Source of the DNA: Isoetes taiwanensis
Taxonomy: Eukaryota; Streptophyta; Lycopodiopsida; Isoetales; Isoetaceae
Direction of reading: 5' to 3'
Length of the DNA stretch: 64,000 nt
Assembly: GCA_021234155.1 (NCBI GenBank)
Contig: JAJEKV010000075.1
Coordinates: 3,215,280-3,279,279 of the forward strand
In this document: positions 11,755 to 22,289 of the stretch, one piece after another
How the letters are laid out: each line of letters begins with the position of its first letter
Position numbering within the stretch: position 1 is the stretch's first letter
Program-made: the position numbers and the translations under genes
Notes under the pieces: model-generated
Databases searched by the model: none
What the model saw: only the letters and a program-made list of their open reading frames with translations
What the model was told of the DNA's origin: nothing

Positions 11755-12709
11755 TTACTGAAAAACATGACCAAGAAGGACACCAGAGGTGACACAGAAA
11801 GTACATTTTTCTGGATTTGGACTGATACCAGACTCATCACATTTTTGAAAAACAAGCTCTAATTCATCGAGATGTTCATCCATGGAGCTATAGACAGAAA
11901 AATCATCCTGAAAAATTTGTAGAAAGGCATTGTCTTTCATATAATCTTGAAATACAAAAAGCATGATACGTTGAAAAGTGAATGGGGAATTTGATAATCC
12001 AAAAGGTACCACTTTATGGCAAAACTGCCCCATGGCGTGGTGAAAGTGGTTTTCAATTGATCCTCAGCCTTGATAGGGATTTGATTGTACCCCAAAAAAC
12101 CATCCATGAAGGAGTACATTTCATGGCTGGCTACCTCTTCAAGAACTTGGTCTGTGAAGGGTAGTGGAAATGATCCCATTCCATGGCCTGATTTAATTTC
12201 CTGTAATCCACGCAAACGCGTATTTTGCCATTGTGCTTGAGAGCAATTACAATTGGGCTCACCCATTCTGAGTGTTTGACCTCATAAATCAAGCCAGCGA
12301 GCTGCAAGAAGTTTGTCTATTTCGGCTTTGACTTGGTCACGATAGTTGGGGTTGAGCCTGTACTGTCGTTGCTAGATTGGACGTGCATCAGGTTTGGTGG
12401 GAATGGTGAGTTCCCCCCCAACTCTTTCTTGATACCCCTTAAGTCTTTGTAGCTCCACGCAAAGATGTGCTTGAACTTCTTGAAGAGGGTGATAGTACGA
12501 GCTTTATAGTTTGGTGGAAGATTTGCAGCCAACCTGACAGGTTGATTATCGCCAAGATCCACGACTTCAACTTCTGGAGTTTGAATCTGCAGGACTACTT
12601 CTGTGTCCTTGACAACATGCGCAGGAGGTTGGAATGTCACAGTTGGTGTAGCACTCTGTGTCGTGAAAAAGAGAGGCTGCTGAGTGTCATCAAGTAATGG
12701 TTGCTTCAT
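11755..12709 (-). pseudogene. Reverse transcriptase of OTA pol
   Basis: The RT fingers and palm appear as HEMYSFMDGFLGYNQI, KTTFTTPWGSFAIKW and VVPFGLSNSPFTFQ. The catalytic box is FQDD at 11902-11913, where the family usually has F/Y-x-DD, followed by FSVYSS and PEKCTF. The upstream part (12317-12709) includes HIFAWSYKDLRGI, a conserved stretch before the RT. Stops and frame changes at about 12035 and 12270 inactivate it. Confidence 0.75.
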
Positions 12710-13104
12710 GACAGCAGCAACATTAACAATGTCATGAGGAGTGTCATCTTCAGGGAAAATATCTACTCACTGGATCCAAATTGCAAGGGGCCAGATATGG
12801 ATCCAGTAAAACAGCCACAACCTGGTCCTGATCAAGGGTCATCTCACCCCAAGGATCTGCATACTCGGGGTAAGAAGATAGAGGAAGATTTGCTGGAGGA
12901 GCCTGAACATGATAAATATTTTGAGCCTCCTCTGAATCACTATCTGAGGGAGATGGCTCAGCATGCTCAACAGAAATGAGCTTACCAGTTTCTAGGTCCA
13001 TGGTGGCATTCAATGTGCTGTATATGATGACAAGTTGATCAGTTGTCCAGTAGTGAATGCTCTTAACCTGGCGGAGGAAAGGTCGTCCCACCAGCATTTC
13101 ATAG

Positions 13105-13362
13105 TCACCAGTCCCCAATACTGATGTGGAGAAGAGGGGTGACGCCTTGAGGTCGCGTGATGTGGCCATTAGCAAGCTTGATGTCATAGGGGGCACGATA
13201 AAGTTGCTCGGTGCCCAACTGTCTCAGAAGCTTGTCCGTGATGAGGTTGACGGCACTTCTGCCATCAATTTGCACATGATTGATCTGTTGATTTCCCACT
13301 GTGGCGTGTACCGTTGGGGTAGAAGTGGCTACAACACCTATCAAGACCGTGGATAGGGGCAA
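13105..13362 (-). pseudogene. Aspartic protease region of OTA pol
   Basis: The frame includes NHVQIDGRSAVNLIT followed by LRQLGTEQL and DIKLANGHI. The position and the following hydrophobic pattern fit a retroviral-type protease, but the expected D-T/S-G-A/S catalytic box is degenerate (IDGRSAV). Confidence 0.5.
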
Positions 13363-14319
13363 CTATTCCTTGAGAGTGGGACACAGTTTGAGGATAGTAG
13401 CAAGACTCAGGAGAATCTTAATTTTTGCCAGCTCCTCTTGGAGTTCTAAGGGAACATGTGAGAAAGGATCTGCAGGGTCCAATGGTGCGGGAGTCTGAGG
13501 CATGGATGCAGAGACTTCCTTGAGAAGCTCCACTTCAGCAGCAATGTTGAGGTACTGCTGAGTGCGTGGGTTTTTTGACGTGGAGGGCGCTTCCTGACGC
13601 CGCTGGGCACGTGTGGTGGCATGAACATTGGCAAACGTGCGACCTTCTGCAGCTTGCGTAAGTTTGAGAATGCTTTGGCGCACCTTAGGCATTACATGAG
13701 GCATGAGCTTGTCAAGATCAGGGTCGAAATGGACTGTTTTGTGCTCCTCATGCGGAATGGTGTCCACAGCAAATGCAAGTTGCGTATCATGTGATATGAT
13801 TGTCAACGGGCATGAGGCCTTGGTTTAGCGTGAGACCAGACCAACCCAATTTGATGGTTGTACCAGAGGATTAAGAGCTTGATAGATTTTTTCCTGAGCT
13901 TATTGATCCAGAGTTGTGAAGGGTGCTGCTTGTTGAGGTCCTTGCAGCTGTGGTGGTCGAGGGGGTTTCTTCAAATCTGGATGTGGGCCCTGTTTGCCAT
14001 TGGCGACCCAGAGTTGGTACGCAGTAAGGCGAACTGAAGCCGTTTGATTTGTTCCTGGAAGCTGAACTTGAACTTGAACTTGAGGAAGCTGAGAACATGC
14101 CGTGGAGGTATGACCCCATTCTTGATAGTGATAGCACTGTGCTTTCGAAGGATCAAAAGGAGTGCGGGAACCTTGATCCCTAGATTGTTGGGGTTGCTGA
14201 GCCTGTTGATATTGTTGAGGCGGATATGATTAGTGTGGCGTGGTCTGCACCTGGAAGACCATTTTTTGCCTGAAGGGTGTAGAATGAGCACGGGTACACT
14301 CTCCAGTAGAATGATTGCA

Positions 14320-14403
14320 CATATTGCAATGCCTACAGTGAGGAGGACCATTGGTAGAGTTACACTGATTGGCAAGATGACCTTGGTACTTACAGAGGTG
14401 ACA
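14320..14403 (-). pseudogene. Two gag zinc knuckles
   Basis: Within the frame 14230-14583 there are two consecutive C-x2-C-x4-H-x4-C knuckles, CHLCKYQGHLANQC and CRHCNMCNHSTGEC. These are the nucleic-acid-binding part of gag. Confidence 0.75.
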
Positions 14404-14643
14404 CCAAATCTGACTTCTTTGAGGAGAAGCAGATTGCCGAGGTTGTACCGCATTCTGAGGAACCATGACAGGAGGCATGAAGGGAAGCTCTGTGAGGGAA
14501 ACACCCCGAGAAGAGACATTGACAGAGTGGTTCACCAATTCGATATCTTGCTCCAAGGTCTTAGGATGCAGGTACTCTGTCATGAGACAAATGGTAGGAG
14601 GAAGACCCCACAGAAACCAGACGAGAATCTGGCTCTACGTGGG

Positions 14644-14937
14644 CTACTCTTTAAGCTTACTGACAAGAATTTGGAGACGATCTGTAAAGTCACGGGCAGA
14701 CTCCGTGGGTTGTTGCTGTAGATCATTGAGCTGCTTCAGAAGCCGCTGATCGTCATCCGTGGTGCCATAATGAGAGAGAAAGGCAGTCTTCATGTCCTGC
14801 CAGTTTTGTTTCCAGTGACTTTTGTTGGCCATGAGCCACTGATGAGGGACACCTCGCAACGTAGTGGAGAAAATGTGGAACTTGAGTTGAGGCTGAGAAT
14901 GGCCATTCAGAATAGCCAAGGCCTCAAATTCCTCCAT
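14644..14937 (-). pseudogene. Gag capsid-like domain of OTA element
   Basis: The 97-codon frame has the retrotransposon gag pattern: TTLRGVPHQWLMAN, WQDMKTAFLSHYG and ESARDFTDRLQILVSKL. It is followed by the zinc knuckles in another frame. Confidence 0.7.
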
Positions 14938-15334
14938 GTGAGCCTGGGCACTTTAATCTAGAGACTTCCCTTTGGTATTCCCAAAGATCGGGCATGTGAA
15001 CTCAAGATTTTGAACAGGTGATGGAGCCTGGACTTGCATGTAAAGTGGTGGAGCATAAGTGGGAATATATCCCGGAGGCACAACCATGGGCTGGGAACAA
15101 GGTGATGGCATAGGAACCGAGAAACAGGTGGTCCAGAGAGAGGAGCCGTCATCAGTTAACTTGAGATCAGTAATGTTGTAAACTGGAACCGAGTGCTGAA
15201 AGAAACTAAAATTCATGAACATGGGGAGGGCCAAAAGGGACATGTAGATAGGCCATCCCAGTCGGAGGAGAAGAGGGTTGCGAAGGCAAAGGAGTGCGAC
15301 CAGAAGGGATGTGAATGCAGGTGTTGTCTGGAGT

Positions 15335-15598
15335 CTAAAAATAATGAGGAGTAGGATAGACCGGTGTATGATGTGGCGACTGTGGTTGAGAACAGTGCTT
15401 GCAAACAGGGGGAGACTCTGGTCGAGAAGTGACACGAGGGGTGGGCGGTGCCGACTGAGCACGTGAGCGGACACGGCCTCCTTCGATGTCATAGTCAGGA
15501 TCATACATTTCGCGAGCAGCTTCAAGGCGCTGATGGCATTTCGATCGAGCCGCAGTTTGGCTAAGGAGTTCCGCAGGAGTGAAAGCACGAGCAGACAT
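15335..15598 (-). pseudogene. N-terminal gag frame of OTA element
   Basis: The frame starts at an ATG 45 bases inside the 5' LTR (MSARAFTPAELLSQTAARSK). It is basic and proline-rich and leads toward the capsid domain through broken frames (14953-15330). It is the likely translation start of gag. Confidence 0.5.
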
Positions 15599-15620
15599 AT
15601 TGATGGGAGAGAAAAAGAAC

Positions 15621-15642
15621 TAAGACCCGGCAGCGACGACAG
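15621..15642 (-). promoter_or_regulatory. Primer binding site, tRNA-Asp-like
   Basis: In element orientation the bases after the 5' LTR read TGTCGTCGCTGCCGGGTC. This resembles the tRNA-Asp-type primer site of Athila/Tat elements (TGGCGCCGTTGCCGGG) with a few mismatches. Confidence 0.55.
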
Positions 15643-16206
15643 TGTTTGGTCTGGGTTCAGGATCTCCTGCAAGACCACCCTCTATGAGGACCCTAGATCA
15701 AACAGGAGAATCCTTGCTGAGTGTCACGCGGGATTTTGCAAAGGAGAAAAGAGAGAAAGAAAGGGAGAGAACAAGACAAAACAGTAAGCGGAAAAAAGAC
15801 TTTCTTGATATCTATTTGAGTACATGAACTCTCGTCAAGCGAGAGGAAAATAATCGAGACAAGGCCAAAATCTCCTCTAAAACTTAAGATCTATCTCTAC
15901 TCATATATATAATACAACGGTCTTGGGCCCAAAATAGATATGCGGCAGGTCTCAATTACCAACTCCCGGATCAACGCCTAATTTTCGGGGAATCTGGCAG
16001 CGCCTTCATTATGTGCCTGGAATCTCGCTGACTTTGGACTATACTCCACGGAGGCCGTCATTTGTCCGTTCTGGGTCTCTTCTTTGACTAGGGCATGGTC
16101 CTCTGCGTGGGTTTTGGCGGTGGCGTGGGTCTACTACCCGATGCTAAACCTGCCCTGCTCCGTGGTCTTCAGAAATAGTCCTGTACCTGGACGTACAAGA
16201 ATAACA
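15643..16206 (-). repeat. 5' LTR of the OTA element
   Basis: This is the 564-bp partner of 6885-7434. Differences are scattered substitutions and a few indels, implying an insertion old enough for several mutations per 100 bp. Confidence 0.85.
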
Positions 16207-17099
16207 GTCTTTTGAAATCTTATCGAACTTTCCATAATTCTTTACGAGACGTAGGAAGAAAATATTCAACCCTAAAATAATTCTTTAGCCCAAAAATATT
16301 TTTTGATTATTATACGTTGTAAATAATAAAATGAAAAGTAAAAATCTTTTTGGACCTTGTTTAGAATTAATCATAGACTTCTTCATTAGAGGCAACGTTT
16401 TGAAATCGCGATACATGAACCATCCTCTATATGGCCAACATATACAGGCACCATAACGAAAACATGAAGGATTTCCTGACATGATGGAAGGGCTCGTCCA
16501 TAGCGCAAATGCGTCCACAAGGGCCACACCAAGCAACACAATCATGGGAGGCATCAATATAGATGTCCTACAGGAGACTTCAAGCTACCATGGACGCGCA
16601 TCTTGCCCCACTCGACCACATGTGGAAAGACTACACACTGTCAATGTGCGATATTTGTCACTACTACTGGAGCGACAACAATTAGACATACACGACATTC
16701 TCAGCTTCACAGCTAACGTCGACGACACAGGGACAAACACCATGACAATCCTGATAGGAAATTTCAACGTAGATGCGTTGTGACAAAGCAGCATCATTGC
16801 TCACCATACCCCCCATCAAATAAGAGGAACATACAAATATACCCACTAGCTGGGGCAACCCCCTTGTAAGTAGCACCTTGTTCCTACCTATATTAATATT
16901 AAGATATTTTTTTTAGCACACCAGCCCTACCGGGCCTACAGCCTTTCCTCAAATTCTAGCCTATCCACGTGTAATTTCCATGTCATCAAAATCTGATGTG
17001 GCTTATTTTACACCGTCAGATCTCTACTTTTGCAAATCTAGGGCTGTGAAAATTAGATAAGCCTGAAAAATGGCACTGAGATGGCACCGGACGCAGTGC
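16207..17099. other. Intergenic, no gene recognised
   Basis: The stretch holds a 100-codon frame at 16481-16783 with no known motif and a G-box core CACGTG (about 16975). It could include a promoter for the putative leader exon downstream, but nothing is decisive. Confidence 0.3.
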
Positions 17100-17511
17100 G
17101 GCATTAGACATGGCAAAGCTTACCTTCTTCGTGTCTCCCTACCATTCCTCTGTTAATTTCGGTCTTCTTCAGTTCGGCTCTTTTAATTTTTGTGTTTCCC
17201 TTTTTTTGATCTTAGGGTCTTTCGTGTGCCATTATCCACACCCCACGGTTTTTTGCGAGAACATGCATCTGTTTCTTACTCTCGTCCCGGAACTCATAGA
17301 CTAGGCTTCGTAATTTTGATGCAGACGTTTCTATCTTCTTCTTGGATTCACAGACCTGGGATGTGGCTCTAAAGCCATGCAAGCTTTTTCCTGTGAAGAA
17401 TCACTGTGTAGAATGCAAGCACATTTTATCTCTGAGGCCAAGAAAATCATAGGTTGAAGAGTTTATAGGACTCACAAGCATACACAAGCGTCTAGAAAGG
17501 GCTTCAAAATG
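17100..17511 (+). other. Possible non-coding leader exon
   Basis: The sequence is rich in TTC and TCT runs, like plant 5' UTRs, and ends in CAAAATG followed by the strong donor GTAAGC at 17512. A plausible acceptor is TTGTTACAG near 22222, 68 bases before the SHMT start codon. If joined, this would give SHMT a spliced leader with an intron of about 4.7 kb. This is inference from signal sequences only. Confidence 0.25.
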
Positions 17512-20500
17512 GTAAGCACCGCTGATTTAATTTCTGTGTGTGATAAGGATTAATTTGGATTTAGGTTCTTCCATCTGCCATCACCCAGAGATCCATAACC
17601 CCACGGATTTTTGCGAGCCCAATTCCATTGCTCATCTCTTGAATACCATGCCTGGCTCTGCCGGAAGACGATACCATTACAAATGGAAGAAAGAAACAAG
17701 TGCAAGCACATGAGCAGATAAATTCACTTCCATCGAGCTCTTCTTGGCATTTGTAGTACATGAATAAACTTCAGCAACGTCACTCAGTCAATATGTTGCG
17801 ATCTTTAGAGGTATTTTCTGCACCAGTTTCATGTAAGATTCCTTGAACAAAATAATTAGGAATAAAGTTTCAATAAGTAATGCCAGGCTATGACAATAGG
17901 TGCAGAGCAACAATGAAGATCAGGAAAGTGCATGACGTTGTCCTTTGCCTTAGTTAGAGCCCATGCACTAAGAGCATTTGTTTTTTCCTCAGGGGTATTT
18001 GCCTCCTTTCCATAATCTAGAGCTCTTGTTATTCTTTGGAAGCTACTTTTGATCTAAGTATCTTATCTTGGAATGTGTTGTTTTTGTCCCCTTACAAAAA
18101 AAGATCTTGATTTTGAAATCCCATCTCCATGGATGATGTTTCTGTCAGATTCTAGAAATGGTACATATAGTATATATTTTGATAAGCCAGCCATTGAGTT
18201 CTGTTTATGCATTCTATGTTCCCCCGAAAGCAAAGTCGGTTTTGCATTATGTATAATCTTCCAAATGAGGACCTTGAGCTTTTTCAGACCCACAGTTTAT
18301 TTAGAGCCATATTTCAGCTACCGCAGGGGAAAAAAATAGAGTTGTAAAATGAAACAAAATTAGATGTTTAGATTGCAAATGTCCCCCTCTTGGAGATAAT
18401 GTTTCAGTATCAAGTTAATCATGCATTTGTTCATCTATATGCATCATGTTCCTACTCATTGGGACTGTTAGGTAATATACCTACAAGAAGCATGGGAAGG
18501 ATGGGTCACATTCGACAGCATTTCAGTGGATAATTCGCGCAAAGATATCTGGATGGCAGGAATGGAGTGCCAAGTTTAAGTTTCTAGTACCAAGGAAAGT
18601 TAGAGCTTCCATTATCGAAGATACATTGCTAGAAAGAAATTATTATGGACTAAGTATTTCAAAAATATTCACGTTCATGCACGTAGAGGCTCAAGTACTT
18701 CAGATCTGTCTAGTTGCTTACACAACGCCAAGCATGCCAGATTATCCCAAAGTAAATTGCCACTGCATAGAGAATTGTAGATGCATGACCCTACAATGGA
18801 TACGGCCATTTGTTTAATGCTTTACACTTACCGCCAATTACATCAGTTGCAGCTTATGTTTTGTACCTGTATTATGATCCTCTGGCAGCCTTTTTTCTTG
18901 CATGCATGAACACTTGGGAGCCGCACATTTAACTACATATACAAGACTCACTTGCCTCGGGAACTGTGCACATTTTAATAATGTTTCCAAGCCCGTGATA
19001 TGTGGATCCAATTATTTTGCTTAATCGAGGTGAAAGTAGTCAGAAAGAACAACTACGACTGATCCTTTGCATCATTAGATGTCGCTATCTAACAAATAGC
19101 GAGATGCTTACCACTCTATGGTTCTAGCAGAAGTACTGGGGCATCCAGCAACCTAGACCAAAAGGCCATCCTGCAATTAACAAAATCATTAAAGACTTGT
19201 CAGTTTCCCTGCTAGTGATCTCAGTTTTCCAATGGACTTTTAGCACGACAAAGATGCAAGTGATCTGTCTTAATTAAACATCTTATGCACGATTTGCTTG
19301 TGTAGCTATCCCTTCTATAACAGACCCAGGACTCTGTCTCATTATTCTTTCTGTACGTTTGGTGCATCCCTTTCTTCTCTCGCTTATTAGCTTGCCAACA
19401 TGTTGATCTAAGAAATCATTAGATCAGTTAAACAATGCTTTAATCATAGAGGTTCTTGGAGTATTGGGTTTATGCAAGACCATTAATAAGCACCCCCCAG
19501 TATCTAGTAGCATGCACGTTTGTCTGGTGCATAAACCAGTTGCATGGAATAACTGTCTTGCAGCTTTTTCAAGTATATGGAATTCTGCTCAAGGTAGCAT
19601 GCACGCGCAAGTAATTTGAATGTTGTTGCAGTCAGATGCTTAAGTTGCGGGTTAAAATAGATAACAGAATGTTGTGTCGTTGGTTTTCCTACAGGGGGAT
19701 GTTTCCTAGTTTGCAGTAAACGTGATGCATATCCTGGTTTCCTGGACCAAATCCAGTATATTTTACATGTTATTCAGAAACAATATGTGCATTATATATT
19801 TTCAGCCAAAAGCTTGGGACAAGCCATTAGTAAATTTTGGATGGTTTCTCAAAGTTTTCTGTAGTCTATTCAGCCGGTGGTTCAATCCTTTTTATCCTTT
19901 CCAAGCCTGTACATGACATGTACAGGGAAAGTTGAATGATATGGCTTGTTAGAACATGTTATAGGTAAAGGTGGCTTGGCATCAGAAGCTTTTAATAGTA
20001 ATTTCAAATTGATTGCACCTAGGACCACTTCTTGCTGTTTCTATACAGTTCAAATTAATTTAATTACGTAAGAAAACTAATTCTACTTTCAATGCAGTTG
20101 ACGGTTTACTAATGGAAGCATGCCCTTCATGTCAGTACATTGGTTCACAATTACAAACGTGAAAGCATGCAAGTTATGGTTAAACATCTATGTTTGTTAC
20201 GTAAGTTTGCCACATAAGGGGGCATCGGTTCCAGCTATGCGAGCCTGGTTCTTTCACTTTGGTGTCCATGTTGCACAAAGACTTTAATACACATGTAATA
20301 TGTTTATATGAACTGATGTGTCGCCAGATATATAGAGAATAATGTGTATTGTGGTCCAGTCATTACAGCCATCTGGACCATGTGAGAAGACTCCAAACTT
20401 TGATAGATAGCATACGTCTGATTGAGAAGCATCGTGATAGAAACCCATTTCAAGTAAATTAATATCGTAGTCTTTTTTAGTAGAACATTTGGAGGCATCT

Positions 20501-22289
20501 ACATCCACGCAAGTACTAATAAGAGAAACACCTTTTGGTGCTGGAGGAAATGCTAGAAATATTGAAAAAACCCAGCAGGTGATTCTCAACTGCCTTTTTT
20601 TCCTGGCATTCGTAGACAATTATCAGGGCATCAGTTTGATTGCCATGTGAGGTGGTCACGATCACATCCCTCTAGCTGGTATCGTAGAATTCCTATTTAA
20701 AATGGTAAAAAAATTCCCACGAGGAAGCTTGATCCCAAACCTAGTGGCCTTCCCTGAATTGTCAAAAGCTCTATGTTTCCAACATCAAAAGTAATTGCCC
20801 CTTCTAATCAAACACATCAATGTCCTTGTGGAGCTCCTCGTTTCCAGATATCCATATGCATGATAAAGTTCCACAACTCTGTTTCCACACTACAGTTCTG
20901 CAATTTGCTTTTGTAGATGCCTGTAGATTTGCTTTTCGGTAGATGCCTAAACATTTTAAAGTTGCCTAACAATTTATCTAACAACTCTTAACCTTAGCTT
21001 CTTAAACCGCGAGCACTGATTTGGCGTCTGTTTTAGCACAGAGGTATGTTTTAGCAAGGATTCAGGCATGTAACAAAAGCTTGAATTGCTTATGAAGTGC
21101 AAAATTAAGATCTCTTATGTCACTGATAGGTTTTGCAGCAAATTTTTGCCCGACTTTGCCATGGCATCAATTCTCCTGTTATAATCCAAATACGGATCCC
21201 AATTTTCTTAATCTCTATAGAAAATGTGTTGCATGGCTCTTTTGAAATCACATGGTTGATTTATTTGTGTATGATCTATTTGTTATACGTGCATTTAATA
21301 TTCCAAAATAGGGCCTTAACATCCATTCCCAGTTTTCTAATAACAACCATGCAATGCTCCTTCTCTGTAAAGATGCTTTAGAACAATGCAGTTTTCATAA
21401 ATATAAACACGTATTTGCTCTGAAGATCTGTGATACCCTGGATACAAAAGATTTATCTTCCTAGTTAAAGCTACACATCTATTTGCTAGTTTGGTAAATC
21501 GGAGGACAAGTTGTCCATGTTTTGTATAACATACGATAAAATTTGTCTGTTGAAGTTGGACCTTCTTCTGCTTGAAGATATTTGATGCTTGCTTGATTAA
21601 TTTACAGCTAGAGACTGGTAACAGGGGCCATATATGTATTATCTCTATAGTCACTATGGTTATAGTAAGGGAGATAGTAAGCATGAAAGCTCAATGCTTG
21701 AAAACATCTTTTTATCTTGTTTATTTGTGCAGCCTAAACCATTTACCAAGTCTTAACCAATTTGACCTTGCTAAAGCCTTCTGGTGTGCCTTTTGCTAGT
21801 TAGCTAGTCATCCCCGTTCCCGCCTAAACATTCTTATATGCGAAATAGTGGCTGGGATGCTGTGGTTTTTCCTCCTCATTTCTCTTTTAAGTTCCACGTC
21901 AACTCACACGTGGATATACCCGCCGGGCTTCTTAAGATGCTATTTGCTGGCCAGGATTAAAACTCAGCTCGCTGTCAAATATCGAGACCGTCTACGAAGC
22001 GCGTGATAGGTTCATCCCCCCTTGGTCTTGTAAAACAGCATATATATATACATCGTGCTCCAGATTTCATGTTATATTATGCGCTTAGGGCCCTGACGAT
22101 CGATGCTAACGCACGACTTTTTCAGCTTCTACTTCATATATATGGAAGCCAGAGTTGGGCAGCCCGGATTAGCTTCAATCACTCGGCAAAAAGGCATTTG
22201 TTGTTGCTGTTGTTGTTGTTACAGCTTTCTTTGTTGTTGAATTTCATATATTACTGTGGAAATCCGTTCTTCTATAGTGCTGTCATAAA
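17512..22289. other. 4.8 kb AT-rich stretch, no gene recognised
   Basis: No ORF longer than about 115 codons occurs and none shows a known motif. The 19-bp sequence CCCCACGGATTTTTGCGAG at about 17598 nearly repeats one at about 17241. TATATATATA at 22041-22050 is a possible core promoter for SHMT. A (TTG)n-rich run at about 22200-22240 lies just before the start codon. It may be an intron, a promoter region or both. Confidence 0.35.

Larger units (their letters stand above)
6885..16206 (-). mobile_element. Ty3 LTR retrotransposon, Athila/Tat (OTA)-like, with ORF3
   Basis: The element is bounded by LTRs at 6885-7434 and 15643-16206 that begin TGTT and end ACA in element orientation. The flanking pentamers GTCCT (6880-6884) and GTCTT (16207-16211) fit a target duplication with one later mutation. 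Reading on the minus strand, the order is primer site, gag with two zinc knuckles, protease, RT, RNase H, integrase zinc finger, ORF3, polypurine tract. The RNase H end (PDYLSRI) and the RT box context (FQDDFSVYSS) resemble the plant Athila/Tat group. Frames are broken throughout, so the copy is inactive. No DDE integrase core was found. Confidence 0.85.

Noticed and set aside
20284-20619. 111-codon minus-strand frame
   Set aside because: No motif, no splice context and AT-rich surroundings; probably a chance frame.
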